64,000 nt of DNA from Agarivorans sp. TSD2052 (GCF_023238625.1 NZ_CP096670.1:3981001-4045000); one strand, 5' to 3'. Shown: positions 26,132 to 34,588, counted from the first letter of the stretch. Translations and numbers: made by a program. Notes: generated by a model not told the origin, from the letters alone.

Positions 26132-27223
26132 ATGGCGGATATTACACTTTCAGGTTTAGTTAAGCGTTATGCCAAAGTAGAAACCATTCACGGAGTAGAC
26201 CTAGAGATAAAGCACGGAGAGTTCGTGGTTTTTGTCGGTCCTTCAGGGTGCGGAAAATCAACACTGCTGCGGATGATAGCCGGTTTAGAAGATATTTCTG
26301 CTGGTGAATTATCGATAGATAACCAGCGGGTTAACAATGTTGACCCAGCAGATCGCGGCGTCGCGATGGTTTTCCAATCTTATGCTTTATACCCACACAT
26401 GACCGTGGCCGAGAATATGGGCTTTGGTATGAAAATGAATGGTGTAGATAAAGCGGTGATAAAAAAACGGGTCGATATGGCCGCTAAAACACTGCAAATG
26501 GAAAACTTACTACACCGCACCCCCAAAGAGCTGTCTGGTGGACAGCGACAACGGGTGGCAATTGGTCGAGCCATTGTTCGAGATCCCCGAGTATTTCTAT
26601 TTGATGAGCCGCTTTCCAATTTGGATGCTGAACTACGCGTAGAAATGCGGCTACAAATCGCTAAGCTGCATAAAGAACTGCAGACCACCATGGTGTATGT
26701 TACGCATGACCAAGTAGAAGCAATGACCTTAGCCGACAAAATAGTGGTGCTACGCGCCGGGAATATTGAGCAGGTAGGCTCTCCTCTTGAACTGTATAGT
26801 TATCCGGAAAATATTTTTGTCGCAGGCTTTATTGGTTCGCCCAAAATGAACTTTATGCCAAGTAAAGTAAGCGCATTAGACGGCAATATTGCCACCATTG
26901 AATTAAGCGATGGTCAGCATATTCAGCTCGCCGTAAGAGCAGACAGTGTAAGCGTTGACGAGCAGTTACAACTAGGTATTCGCCCTGAACATTTACGACT
27001 CAATGAGCAGGGAGAAGTCAAACTAAGCTTTCAAAATGAAGTCAGTGAGCGCCTAGGTAATGCCACTTATCTATTTGGCCAATTGGGTGAAGTTGATGGT
27101 ATCAAGGTACATGTAAATGGTGACCATCAGGTAGAACGATTTACCGAGATCACCCTTAGTACTGAACTCAGTGAATGCTACCTGTTTAATCAGCAAGGTA
27201 TTGCAGTGCGCCAATATCAATAA
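26132..27223 (+). CDS. Sugar ABC transporter ATPase (UgpC/MalK type)
   Basis: A 363-residue ATPase with Walker A GPSGCGKST (near 37), Q-loop MVFQSYALYPHM, signature LSGGQRQRVAIGRA, Walker B RVFLFDEPLSNLDAEL and H-loop YVTHDQ. The C-terminal 120 residues form the MalK-like TOBE regulatory region (IRPEHL). It very likely energises the permease pair encoded divergently. AGGGG precedes the ATG. One ATPase can serve several sugar transporters, so its use elsewhere is possible. Confidence 0.92.
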   Translation: MADITLSGLVKRYAKVETIHGVDLEIKHGEFVVFVGPSGCGKSTLLRMIAGLEDISAGELSIDNQRVNNVDPADRGVAMVFQSYALYPHMTVAENMGFGMKMNGVDKAVIKKRVDMAAKTLQMENLLHRTPKELSGGQRQRVAIGRAIVRDPRVFLFDEPLSNLDAELRVEMRLQIAKLHKELQTTMVYVTHDQVEAMTLADKIVVLRAGNIEQVGSPLELYSYPENIFVAGFIGSPKMNFMPSKVSALDGNIATIELSDGQHIQLAVRADSVSVDEQLQLGIRPEHLRLNEQGEVKLSFQNEVSERLGNATYLFGQLGEVDGIKVHVNGDHQVERFTEITLSTELSECYLFNQQGIAVRQYQ

Positions 27224-27241
27224 TAGATATCTTATAAGTAG

Positions 27242-27279
27242 ATGCTCTTTTGTCTAAGCCTTTGACAAAGAGCATTTGT
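27242..27279 (+). terminator. Probable terminator of the ATPase gene
   Basis: Stem ATGCTCTTTTGTC with GACAAAGAGCAT, one bulged base, followed by TTTGTT. Confidence 0.55.
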
Positions 27280-27563
27280 TAGCCTGATCACTGAGTTAGC
27301 GCCGTACAGAAGCCCCTTTACGAAAAGCGCCCCATCAAATATCAATTAGCATTCCCTCCAAGAAAGCGTTTGTCCATGGCGACCAAAGCCGCTAGCGGCT
27401 ATGGTTAACCACAAACCCAGCCAAGAATAATCATTTATTGCCATTTTCATTAGATCAATAGCACAAGTGACCACATATCACACCAAAGAAGTCACATATA
27501 GCAACACATCACTCAATATTGTTACTTATACTATTACCAAGTAACGATTAACGAGTAAAACCT
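27280..27563. other. Gap upstream of the leuA leader
   Basis: A 280-base stretch. It contains an inverted repeat GTTACTT (27521-27527) and AAGTAAC (27539-27545) that overlaps a possible -10 TATACT (27528-27533), and two copies of CACATAT at about 27473 and 27493. These are candidate operator elements of leuA; no gene was seen. Confidence 0.35.
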
Positions 27564-27656
27564 ATGGACTTCCCCCTACATCATCATCGATTAAGCTACA
27601 GCCAGCGCATTAATAGCCAAGCGCTGGCTGCAAAAATGGCTTCACCTTTTGCCTAA
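27564..27656 (+). CDS. Possible leader ORF of leuA
   Basis: A 30-codon frame starting MDFPLHHHRLSYSQ and ending KMASPFA, 22 bases before leuA. It has three consecutive His codons and a few Leu codons, not the Leu run of classical leu leaders. Its second half overlaps a 10-bp hairpin. The ribosome binding site is weak. It may be an attenuation-type leader, but neither the amino acid sensed nor translation can be shown. Confidence 0.35.
   Translation: MDFPLHHHRLSYSQRINSQALAAKMASPFA
27600..27631 (+). promoter_or_regulatory. Strong hairpin in the leuA leader
   Basis: AGCCAGCGC (27600-27608) pairs with GCGCTGGCT (27621-27629), with flanking bases extending the stem to ten pairs and no T run after it on the plus strand. 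It overlaps the leader ORF, a layout compatible with translation-controlled structure. Confidence 0.5.
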
Positions 27657-27678
27657 AACTAAACTGTAGGGACCTTTT

Positions 27679-29352
27679 ATGTCTGCTTTTACTCACCAAA
27701 AATATCAAGCCTTTCCCCCTGTTCAGCTTGCCCAAAGAACTTGGCCGAACAATACCATTACCCACGCCCCGCAATGGTGTAGCGTTGACCTTAGAGATGG
27801 CAACCAGGCACTCATCGAGCCGATGTCTGTAGAGCAGAAAAAAGCCTTGTTTGCGCTGTTAATAAAGCTAGGTTTTAAGCAAATCGAAGTTGGCTTTCCT
27901 GCTGCATCAACCACTGACTTTGACTTTGTTCGCTGGTTGATCGAAGCAGAGCAAATTCCTGATGATGTGTCTATTCAAGTATTAACTCAGGCTCGCCCCG
28001 CCTTGATAGCCCGAACGTTTGAAGCCGTTTCTGGGGCTAAGAATGCGATCGTTCATTTGTATAACTCCACCTCTCGGGTACAGCGCGAGAAAGTATTCAA
28101 ACTCGATAAAGCCGGTATTATCGACATCGCAGTTCAAGGCGCTAAAGAGCTGCAACAACACGCGTTACGCTACCCCGATACTAACTGGCAATTTCAATAC
28201 TCGCCCGAGAGTTTCACCGGTACTGAGTTAGATTTTTCCGTGGATATTTGCAACGCAGTGGTGGCCCAATGGCGCCCTCATGCAAGCAAAAAAATCATAT
28301 TGAACCTACCTGCTACGGTAGAAATGTCGACCCCTAATGTTTACGCGGATCAAATAGAGTGGTTCATCCAGCATATTGATCATCGCGAAGACATTATTAT
28401 TAGTCAGCATACCCATAACGACCGAGGTTGTGGCATCGCCGCTGCAGAGTTAGGTCAGCTAGCTGGTGCAGACCGAGTAGAAGGCACCTTGTTAGGTAAC
28501 GGTGAACGAACCGGCAACATGGATATCGTCACCATGGCCATGAACCTATATAGCCAGGGTATTGACCCAAAACTAGATTTAGCAAATGTAGATGAAATTG
28601 TACAAGTCGTGAAATACTGTACTCAATTGCCTGTACATCCGCGTCATCCCTATGTTGGAGAACTGGTGTTTACCGCCTTTTCTGGCAGTCATCAGGATGC
28701 GATTAAGAAATGCTTAGATTTGCAGCGTGAAGGCTCAGCTTGGGATGTCGCTTATCTGCCTATCGACCCGGCGGATTTAGGCCGTGATTATCAGGAAGTG
28801 ATCCGCATTAACAGCCAATCGGGCAAAGGCGGTATTTCTTATATCCTTGATAGGGATTATGGCATTCAGCTACCGCGTTGGGCACTTATCGAGTTTAGCG
28901 CGATCGTACAAAAGGATGCTGAACATAGTGGTGAAGAAATTAGCCCGAATAAAATATGGACGTTATTCCAACAACACTACTTGAGTCAAACCAAGGGCTA
29001 TCAACTTGGTCATTATCAAGTTAATTACCAACAGCAAGAACATATTCAAATAAGCTTACAGCACCCTGAGCAGCCTTGTAAGATAGAAGCCTTTGGCAAC
29101 GGAGCGTTAGCCGCTTTTGTCAACGGTTTGAAACAACAATTTGAATTAGATATTGAGGTCGTCGATTACAGTGAACACGCCCTAAGCAAAGGCGCAGAAG
29201 CCGAAGCAGTATGTTACATCCATGCAAAAATTGCCGGGCAGCGTTACCTTGGCGTGGCTATCGATAAAGATATATTGACCGCAAGCCTTAAAGCGATGTT
29301 GTGTGCGGTAAACCAAGAGTTAACGGCATTGGGGGCTGAAGCGGAAGCTTAA
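27679..29352 (+). CDS. leuA: 2-isopropylmalate synthase, long (type 2) form
   Basis: First committed step of leucine synthesis: condensation of acetyl-CoA with 2-oxoisovalerate. The 557-residue length and N-terminus (YQAFPPVQLAQRTWPNNTITHAPQWCSVDLRDGNQALIEPM) fit the LeuA2 form of Corynebacterium and some gammaproteobacteria rather than the enteric 520-residue form. The HMGL-like TIM barrel shows DLRDGNQAL and the metal-binding SQHTHNDRGCG; the C-terminal domain from about 430 is the allosteric LeuA dimerisation region. No leuBCD follow; the gene is on its own with a leader and a downstream hairpin. Confidence 0.92.
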   Translation: MSAFTHQKYQAFPPVQLAQRTWPNNTITHAPQWCSVDLRDGNQALIEPMSVEQKKALFALLIKLGFKQIEVGFPAASTTDFDFVRWLIEAEQIPDDVSIQVLTQARPALIARTFEAVSGAKNAIVHLYNSTSRVQREKVFKLDKAGIIDIAVQGAKELQQHALRYPDTNWQFQYSPESFTGTELDFSVDICNAVVAQWRPHASKKIILNLPATVEMSTPNVYADQIEWFIQHIDHREDIIISQHTHNDRGCGIAAAELGQLAGADRVEGTLLGNGERTGNMDIVTMAMNLYSQGIDPKLDLANVDEIVQVVKYCTQLPVHPRHPYVGELVFTAFSGSHQDAIKKCLDLQREGSAWDVAYLPIDPADLGRDYQEVIRINSQSGKGGISYILDRDYGIQLPRWALIEFSAIVQKDAEHSGEEISPNKIWTLFQQHYLSQTKGYQLGHYQVNYQQQEHIQISLQHPEQPCKIEAFGNGALAAFVNGLKQQFELDIEVVDYSEHALSKGAEAEAVCYIHAKIAGQRYLGVAIDKDILTASLKAMLCAVNQELTALGAEAEA

Positions 29353-29359
29353 TAACTGT

Positions 29360-29388
29360 ACTATCCGCGCTCACCTAGCGCGGATAGT
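29360..29388. terminator. Hairpin between leuA and the SlyD-like gene
   Basis: Perfect 12-bp stem ACTATCCGCGCT and AGCGCGGATAGT with a 5-base loop, between convergent genes. No long T run follows, so it is a probable but not ideal terminator for both. Confidence 0.6.
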
Positions 29389-29400
29389 ATTAATGCTGTT

Positions 29401-29880
29401 TTAGTGCTGATGACCACCAGCTCCATGGGCATGACCATGAGCTAACTCTTCTTCAGTAGCATCACGAGCTTCTACCACCTTGATAGCAAAATCTAGATGT
29501 TTACCCGCATAAGGGTGATTAGTATCAATGGTTGCCATAAACTTACCCACTTTTAGTACCGTAACTTGGCGCGGGCCTTGTTCAGTTTGAACAACCGCTG
29601 GCATGCCCGCTTTCCAACGCTTAGCACCTTGCAAATGTTTAACAGAGATACGCTCTACTGCTTCTTCATTGCGAACGCCATAAGCTTGCTCTGGAGGCAG
29701 GCTTAAGTTAACCAGGTCACCGGCTTCTTTGCCTTCTAAACCCGCTTCAATGGCAGGGATCATGGCATTATGGCCGTGCAAATACGCCACCGCGTCTTTT
29801 TCAGTGGCTTCTAGCTGCTCACCACCGGTTTCATGCAGGGTATATTCAAATCGAACGACACAGTCTTTTGCGACTTTCAT
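29401..29880 (-). CDS. SlyD-like FKBP peptidyl-prolyl isomerase
   Basis: A 159-residue cytosolic FKBP with an inserted chaperone flap. The start VAKDCVVRFEYTLHETGGEQLEA, the HGHNAMIPAIEAGLEGKEAGD segment and NHPYAGKHLDFAIKVVEARDAT are typical. The tail is rich in His (HGHAHGAGGHQH), a reduced version of the metal-binding tail of SlyD. Expected roles are prolyl isomerisation, holdase activity and nickel handling. It is not next to slyX (which is at 40.9 kb), so it may be a paralogue of the classical slyD. Confidence 0.88.
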   Translation of the reverse strand: MKVAKDCVVRFEYTLHETGGEQLEATEKDAVAYLHGHNAMIPAIEAGLEGKEAGDLVNLSLPPEQAYGVRNEEAVERISVKHLQGAKRWKAGMPAVVQTEQGPRQVTVLKVGKFMATIDTNHPYAGKHLDFAIKVVEARDATEEELAHGHAHGAGGHQH

Positions 29881-29975
29881 TGTATTATCTCAAGATAGAA
29901 TTGTTGCCACACTACAGCAGAATAGCGAGACTTTGCCAAGTACCCGCCTACATAATTAGCCGCAAACGGATATTT

Positions 29976-30167
29976 TTAGCTCAAGCATTGAAAAATGGTA
30001 AGAGAGTTGAGGGCTCTAGACTCCTCAATATTGGCGTTTAAATGGGCTGCAGCCTTAGTGGTAACGTTTACACTTCCATCAATTTTTGTCAGTGCATTAC
30101 GCCTATTACGGCGGCGCCTGGTAGGTAATAGTGATAATTCAGCTTCCTTTAAATGATAGTCTTGCAT
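29976..30167 (-). CDS. Small arginine-rich protein, unknown
   Basis: A 63-residue ORF. After an acidic start (MQDYHLKEAELSLLP) comes a strongly basic patch, TRRRRNRRNALTK, then a neutral tail. A very good ribosome binding site (AAGGGAG) lies six bases before the ATG, and no other gene competes for this stretch. The family is not recognised. The basic patch suggests nucleic-acid or membrane contact. Confidence 0.5.
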   Translation of the reverse strand: MQDYHLKEAELSLLPTRRRRNRRNALTKIDGSVNVTTKAAAHLNANIEESRALNSLTIFQCLS

Positions 30168-30428
30168 GCTTACTCCCTTAGGCCATTTTCGCTTGGTAAA
30201 AATGAATACTAAACGCTCAGATTATCCTAAGTCGCCTCTAGCGACAGCCCCGACTTTAGTCTTAAAAGCCCACCAGCCCCTCATCAGACAAATAAAATTA
30301 TCAATTCATTTTTCACATACCTGAAATAACCTAAGTGCTATTGCCCGACATCATGAAAACGGTCAATATTCCAGCATAAGATTAAACATCCACAGTCTAC
30401 AGGGAGGTAGGAACAGAGAGAGTAGTTA

Positions 30429-30860
30429 ATGACATTAAACAATTCCGTAGACTTAACCCCTTCAAGCGATACGATCAGCCATGCATCAATGGCATTGATG
30501 GAACACCTGTTCTCTCTACAGGCTCTCCCAGAGCAAACGCATATTAACGAGCTGGCGGCACTGAACCGTAATTTACATCACAGTGACCCTCTCAAGCAGT
30601 TAGCTTTACTGCGTGAAACGGCTGAGCGCTTACAACTGTTCAAAAACTTTGAGCCAAGCTCTTGGTTTGTGCAAGAAGGTGGGGACTATTTATATAGACC
30701 CGAATTATTACGCAATGCGCCACTCACCAAAGTGATTTTGTTACTCAAAGAAACCCTCGCTTACCGTAACTGGGCTGGGTTGCTACAAGTAGCGCATCCA
30801 CACTACTTACCCCAGCTACTGGCCCGTTTGAGTGAATTCTCTTCGAGCAGCACTAACTAA
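30429..30860 (+). CDS. Hypothetical cytosolic protein
   Basis: A 143-residue, mostly helical, soluble protein with no recognised domain. It has no signal peptide or membrane segment. Leu- and His-rich segments (HINELAALNRNLHHSDPLKQLALLRETAERL) suggest a helical bundle. GGGAGG lies somewhat far from the ATG, so the start is uncertain. It converges with the CbiX-like gene, their stop codons overlapping by four bases. The 260-base gap upstream holds no supported gene. Confidence 0.55.
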   Translation: MTLNNSVDLTPSSDTISHASMALMEHLFSLQALPEQTHINELAALNRNLHHSDPLKQLALLRETAERLQLFKNFEPSSWFVQEGGDYLYRPELLRNAPLTKVILLLKETLAYRNWAGLLQVAHPHYLPQLLARLSEFSSSSTN

Positions 30861-31210
30861 AGTTGCTTACAGATAAAATCAGCGAGACCGGGAAAACCAC
30901 CCAAATGCTGAATCAGTTTAATCTGCAAGTCATTGTGCGCGCTGTGTGCTTGCTCTACGATGCGCGGAAGATCGTTCACCACATGGGTTCCTTCCGCTAA
31001 AAAATGAGGATATAGGGTAATATCTCTAACCCCTGCTTGATAACACTCTTCTATGGTTGTCGATATTGAAGGTTCAACCAACTCTAAAAATGCGGCATGC
31101 ACATGTTGATAATCGGTGAGTTGCTTGGCCATTTGGGCCGCAAGAGTGACCACTTCTTGGTTTGACTGAACGCGACGGCTTCCATGAGCCACAACCAGTA
31201 AAGCTTTCAT
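30857..31210 (-). CDS. CbiX/SirB-like chelatase domain protein
   Basis: A 117-residue single-domain protein like the small CbiX chelatases. The start ALLVVAHGSR contains the metal-handling His, and PHFLAEGTHVVNDLPRIV has the second conserved His. Family members insert cobalt, nickel or iron into sirohydrochlorin; half-size members form symmetric dimers. No cobalamin or siroheme genes are beside it, so the metal and pathway are unresolved. It is a single gene on the minus strand between hupA and the hypothetical protein. Confidence 0.85.
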   Translation of the reverse strand: MKALLVVAHGSRRVQSNQEVVTLAAQMAKQLTDYQHVHAAFLELVEPSISTTIEECYQAGVRDITLYPHFLAEGTHVVNDLPRIVEQAHSAHNDLQIKLIQHLGGFPGLADFICKQL

Positions 31211-31334
31211 TGTATTCCTTGAATAAAGTATTGTTCTCAGACTTACGCAACTAACACTAGGTTAGATTAAGTCTATGAGCATTTATATTACAGAGTGAGA
31301 GAAGAAATAGAACAACGGGGGGGGGAAGGAAGTA

Positions 31335-31360
31335 TTTAGCCCTCGTAGACGAGGGCTAAA
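31335..31360 (-). terminator. Hairpin after hupA
   Basis: TTTAGCCCTCG-taga-CGAGGGCTAAA, 7 bases after the hupA stop. The T run is weak. A run of nine G (31317-31325, plus strand) lies just beyond. Confidence 0.6.
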
Positions 31361-31367
31361 TAAGACA

Positions 31368-31640
31368 CTATTTTACAGCATCTTTTAGCGCTTTACCGGC
31401 TACGAAAGCAGGTACATTAGCAGCAGCAATTTGAATCTCAGCACCCGTCTGAGGATTGCGACCAGTGCGTGCTGCACGGTGGTTAACTTTAAATGTACCA
31501 AAACCGATTAGCTGAACTTGGTCGCCATCTTTAAGTGCGCCAGTGACTGCACCTAAAGTTGTTTCCAATGCCAATTTTGCTTGAGCTTTTGAAAGATCAG
31601 CTTTTTCTGCAATAGCGTCAATGAGTTCAGTTTTATTCAT
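31368..31640 (-). CDS. hupA: DNA-binding protein HU, alpha type
   Basis: A 90-residue nucleoid protein that bends DNA non-specifically. Sequence [22 protein letters not shown], then [25 protein letters not shown] in the beta arm and [15 protein letters not shown] at the end, closely match HupA. Its position downstream of the yjaG homologue on the same strand is as in E. coli (yjaG-hupA), separated here by a terminator and presumably its own promoter. Confidence 0.97.
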   Translation of the reverse strand: MNKTELIDAIAEKADLSKAQAKLALETTLGAVTGALKDGDQVQLIGFGTFKVNHRAARTGRNPQTGAEIQIAAANVPAFVAGKALKDAVK

Positions 31641-31687
31641 AGTGTCTAAATCCTTTAATGTTCGTTTAAATAATCCAGCTTCACTTT

Positions 31688-31738
31688 AAGAGAAAAAAAA
31701 ACCCCACGCAAAGAGTTTTTCCCGTTTAGAGCCTTGAT
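31688..31738 (-). terminator. Probable terminator of yjaG
   Basis: On the minus strand GCCCCGC and GCGTGGGG can pair across an A/T-rich loop and are followed by nine T. Stem is imperfect. Confidence 0.5.
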
Positions 31739-31807
31739 TGGCGGGGCTTTAACCAATTTATGCGTAAACAGTCACAAAATCACAGCTTATTAGTGATTGT
31801 TTATGCC

Positions 31808-32392
31808 TTAGCTGGCGTCCAAACAAATACCTAAGTTGCTTACTCCTTGGTTTACGGCGAGAGCTTTTAAGGCCTGGATGCCGTTTTTATCCGCCGCTAA
31901 GCTATCAATAGCGTCTAGCAACGTCGTTTGAAACTCTAGCTCATGTTGCACCAATTCTTGCTGCATCACTTGCTCGTCAGTCAGCTCACCATACTGCAAC
32001 TCCAGCATGCCTAAAACGCTCGCTAACGAGGTTTGACTTGCTTGCTCCGCTTCTTGTCCAGTAGGCTCAAGTAAACTGGTAAACAAACACTCAGCCACTA
32101 CACAGCAATCAAGGGCAGGATAGACGCCATACATATCATATTGTTGGGGATCTGGAATTAAGTCTTCAAAGCGCTCTCTTTGAATGGCAAAGTTGATCTT
32201 ATTTTGCGGAAATAATGTTTTTTCCCAGAATAAGGCCATCAGCTTATTAAAATCTGCTTGATGGTCTAATTCGACGGCTTGGCAAAACAATAAGTAATTG
32301 GGTGACATTCTTTGCAATAAGGCTAAACAATATAGCGCCTGTTGGCTGTTCGATAATTTGGCTAAACGGTCTATATCACAAGGGGTAAGCAT
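31808..32392 (-). CDS. yjaG: YjaG-family protein (DUF416)
   Basis: A 194-residue cytosolic protein of the DUF416 family, function unknown. The N-terminus places a helix LAKLSNSQQALYCLALLQRMSPNYLLF, then FWEKTLF and FEDLIPDPQQYDMYGVYPALDCC, all typical of YjaG. The ATG at 32392 is chosen because GTGGAG lies seven bases before it; a TTG further upstream is less likely. Gene order with hupA and the nearby hemE and nudC matches enteric synteny loosely. Confidence 0.88.
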   Translation of the reverse strand: MLTPCDIDRLAKLSNSQQALYCLALLQRMSPNYLLFCQAVELDHQADFNKLMALFWEKTLFPQNKINFAIQRERFEDLIPDPQQYDMYGVYPALDCCVVAECLFTSLLEPTGQEAEQASQTSLASVLGMLELQYGELTDEQVMQQELVQHELEFQTTLLDAIDSLAADKNGIQALKALAVNQGVSNLGICLDAS

Positions 32393-32511
32393 TGGTTGCT
32401 CCACGCTAAACAAAACAATTAAACTAATTCTAGTTACCCGCGAAGCTTAACATCTGCTTGGCCTGTTCGTTAAGCCCTGGGCGGGTACTAAACCATTATA
32501 TGAGGTAATAA

Positions 32512-33444
32512 ATGAACATTTGCATAGTGAACCCCGAGGCTAATTTCTACTATGACGCCTTAAGCCAACGTTTCCCTCAGTTTTGCTGGCACTATGCATT
32601 ACAAGCCAAAGACCTTTCACCCCAAGCTAAGCTCAGTCAAGTGCTACTTGCTAGCCCCTCTGAGGCCGCACAGCTAATTCGCGAAATGCCAAATTTAGAT
32701 TGGGTGCACTCTACGTTTGCAGGAATAGAACCTCTGTTAGCAGCTACACTGCCAAAGCACTATCAGCTGACCAACAGCAGAGACGTTTTTGGCCCTTTAA
32801 TGAGCGAGTATGTGTTTTCGCATTTACTCAAACTAACTCAACAACATCAGGCCTATGCACAGCTACAACAACAGTGTTCATGGCAAGCGCTGGTTAATAC
32901 TAGCCTACAGCAGCGCATTTTTTGTTGTATTGGTAGTGGCAACATAAGCCAGCATTTAGCAAAAACAGCCGCACATTTTGGTATGAGCCCCTTAGCGGTA
33001 AGCCTCAGTGGTCAAGCCAAACCAAGCTTTACACAAGTCGTCAGTATGGATAAACATCACTTATTGACTCAGCAAGCTGACGTCGTGGTGGCGGTGCTGC
33101 CTAATACCCCCCAGACCAGACATTTATTAAGCCATGATTTTTTTGAGCAATTGCGGCCCGATGTTATTTTTATTAATGTTGGACGTGGGGCCACTGTAGA
33201 CCAAGCTGCTCTATTGGACTTTTTAAACACCCATCCTACAGCACAGGCCATTATTGATGTGACCAGCCCTGAGCCCTTACCTAAAGATCATCCACTTTGG
33301 TTGCAAAACAATTGCACAATCACCCCGCATATCGCAGCGCCAAGCCGCGTAATAGACATTACTCGACTGTTTGCGGACAATCTTGCTACTTACAGTAAAG
33401 GGCTTGAATTGAGGGATAAGGTGGATTTTAGAAAGGGTTACTAG
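32512..33444 (+). CDS. D-2-hydroxyacid dehydrogenase
   Basis: A 310-residue NAD(P)-dependent enzyme of the D-isomer-specific 2-hydroxyacid family, likely reducing glyoxylate, hydroxypyruvate or a similar keto acid. The dinucleotide motif is unusual (CCIGSGNISQHLA, with Ser in place of the third Gly). The catalytic residues are visible: Arg in INVGRGATVDQ, Glu in SPEPLPKDHPLW and His in ITPHIAA. GAGG precedes the ATG. Substrate cannot be fixed from sequence; it resembles GhrA-like enzymes in length. Confidence 0.85.
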   Translation: MNICIVNPEANFYYDALSQRFPQFCWHYALQAKDLSPQAKLSQVLLASPSEAAQLIREMPNLDWVHSTFAGIEPLLAATLPKHYQLTNSRDVFGPLMSEYVFSHLLKLTQQHQAYAQLQQQCSWQALVNTSLQQRIFCCIGSGNISQHLAKTAAHFGMSPLAVSLSGQAKPSFTQVVSMDKHHLLTQQADVVVAVLPNTPQTRHLLSHDFFEQLRPDVIFINVGRGATVDQAALLDFLNTHPTAQAIIDVTSPEPLPKDHPLWLQNNCTITPHIAAPSRVIDITRLFADNLATYSKGLELRDKVDFRKGY

Positions 33445-33511
33445 TGCCAAGTCAATCAGCAGCCGCGATTTATCTGCCATAAACCAATGCACAAGATAAA
33501 ACGCGGTTCAG

Positions 33512-33748
33512 TTAATCATCGTCTTGATAGCTAATTTGCTTTTCCAGATCAAAGGCTGCAAATGCGCGGTCCCCTAAAGAGTTCAGCACTTTCACTTCCC
33601 CCTCTAAAATGGCGATAATAATTTTCCCCTCTTTATCTTCATTGGGGATAATTACCCGCCCTTTACTACTTTTGCATAAATCAGACAAAACCTGTTGTTG
33701 CAATAACAAAGGGTTATCTTCATCGTAGTAGAGCATTGTCACCTTCAT
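33512..33748 (-). CDS. TIGR02922-like small protein
   Basis: A 78-residue acidic protein. The start KVTMLYYDEDNPLLLQQQVL and the GRVIIPNEDKEGKIIIAILEGEVKVLNSLGDRAF core match my recollection of the TIGR02922 family (DUF2375) found in Vibrio and Shewanella. Function is unknown. GAGG lies eight bases before the ATG. It is monocistronic. Confidence 0.7.
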   Translation of the reverse strand: MKVTMLYYDEDNPLLLQQQVLSDLCKSSKGRVIIPNEDKEGKIIIAILEGEVKVLNSLGDRAFAAFDLEKQISYQDDD

Positions 33749-33985
33749 AGAACCTCTTAAGCATTTGATTCATCAATAATAACTTTCAGCCTACAGGCAC
33801 CGATACCTAGTCACTTCTTGTAGGTTAAATAAACTTTAACACCTTGTCATCGTTAACAAAATTGATAAACAATTTATCAACACTATATTAAAGATAGCAT
33901 AGCTTACTCGTTATAGAGCAACTATGGTTTTGTTTTTAAGCTTAGCTTATAGTCGACGTTTGAGCATTAAAATATAGAGAGCGTT

Positions 33986-34198
33986 ATGGCGTATAAAGAG
34001 TATAAAGTGATTGCAATAACCGAAGGGGCATTAGGAACTCTATTTTTAGGGGCTTCGGGTATGCCCTTGCAAAAGGTTGAAGCCACGCTAAATAAAGAAG
34101 CCAGCCAAGGCTGGCAACTGGTTTTTCAGGTAATCGAAAACCGCCGTTTTTGGCTATTTTGGAGCCGTGAAACCGTAATAGTGACTTTGGGGCGTTAG
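33986..34198 (+). CDS. DUF4177-like small protein
   Basis: A 70-residue protein: KEYKVIAITEGALGTLFLGASG, then LNKEASQGWQLVFQVIENRRFWLFWSRETVIVTL. This Tyr-Lys start, the central EGWQL-type turn and the hydrophobic strand are the DUF4177 pattern. No function is known. The next gene starts six bases after its stop, so both share a transcript. Confidence 0.75.
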   Translation: MAYKEYKVIAITEGALGTLFLGASGMPLQKVEATLNKEASQGWQLVFQVIENRRFWLFWSRETVIVTLGR

Positions 34199-34204
34199 TA
34201 CTGA

Positions 34205-34588
34205 ATGTTAAGCCGAGAGCAAATAGAAAATCAGCAAGAGCAGTTACGTCTTGAAATAAGACAGCTCCCAGATGAACAACGTAAGCAGTTCTATCGTTTG
34301 TGGGAGAAGCAGGTAAAAGATCCTGATAGCTATGCCGTACTAAACTATTTGCTGCTGGCAGGCTTACACCATTTCTACTTGACTAAGTGGCTACGCGGCA
34401 GTGTTAACTTGCTGGTTTCCGTATTCTCGCTGATATTGCTACTTAGTGGATTTTGGCAATGGGGAGTCGCTTTGTTAGTGCTGGTAACTGTAGTAGAACT
34501 ACCAGCACTGTTTCGCTCGGAACTCATGGTGCTGGATTACAATAACCAAACCATGCGAGCCTTATTGAAACAACTAAAAAGTGGCTAG
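34205..34588 (+). CDS. TM2-domain membrane protein
   Basis: A 127-residue protein: a cytoplasmic charged helix (residues 1-45), then a TM2-like pair of membrane segments (AVLNYLLLAGLHHFYLTKWLRG followed by LLVSVFSLILLLSG and VALLVLVTVVELPAL). The AGLHHFYL-K-RG pattern is the TM2 signature. The C-terminal tail is cytoplasmic. The downstream minus-strand gene overlaps its stop by four bases. Confidence 0.75.
   Translation: MLSREQIENQQEQLRLEIRQLPDEQRKQFYRLWEKQVKDPDSYAVLNYLLLAGLHHFYLTKWLRGSVNLLVSVFSLILLLSGFWQWGVALLVLVTVVELPALFRSELMVLDYNNQTMRALLKQLKSG

Noticed and set aside
30203..30325. A 40-codon plus-strand frame in the gap before the hypothetical gene
   Set aside because: No ribosome binding site, no recognisable motif, and composition like noncoding DNA.
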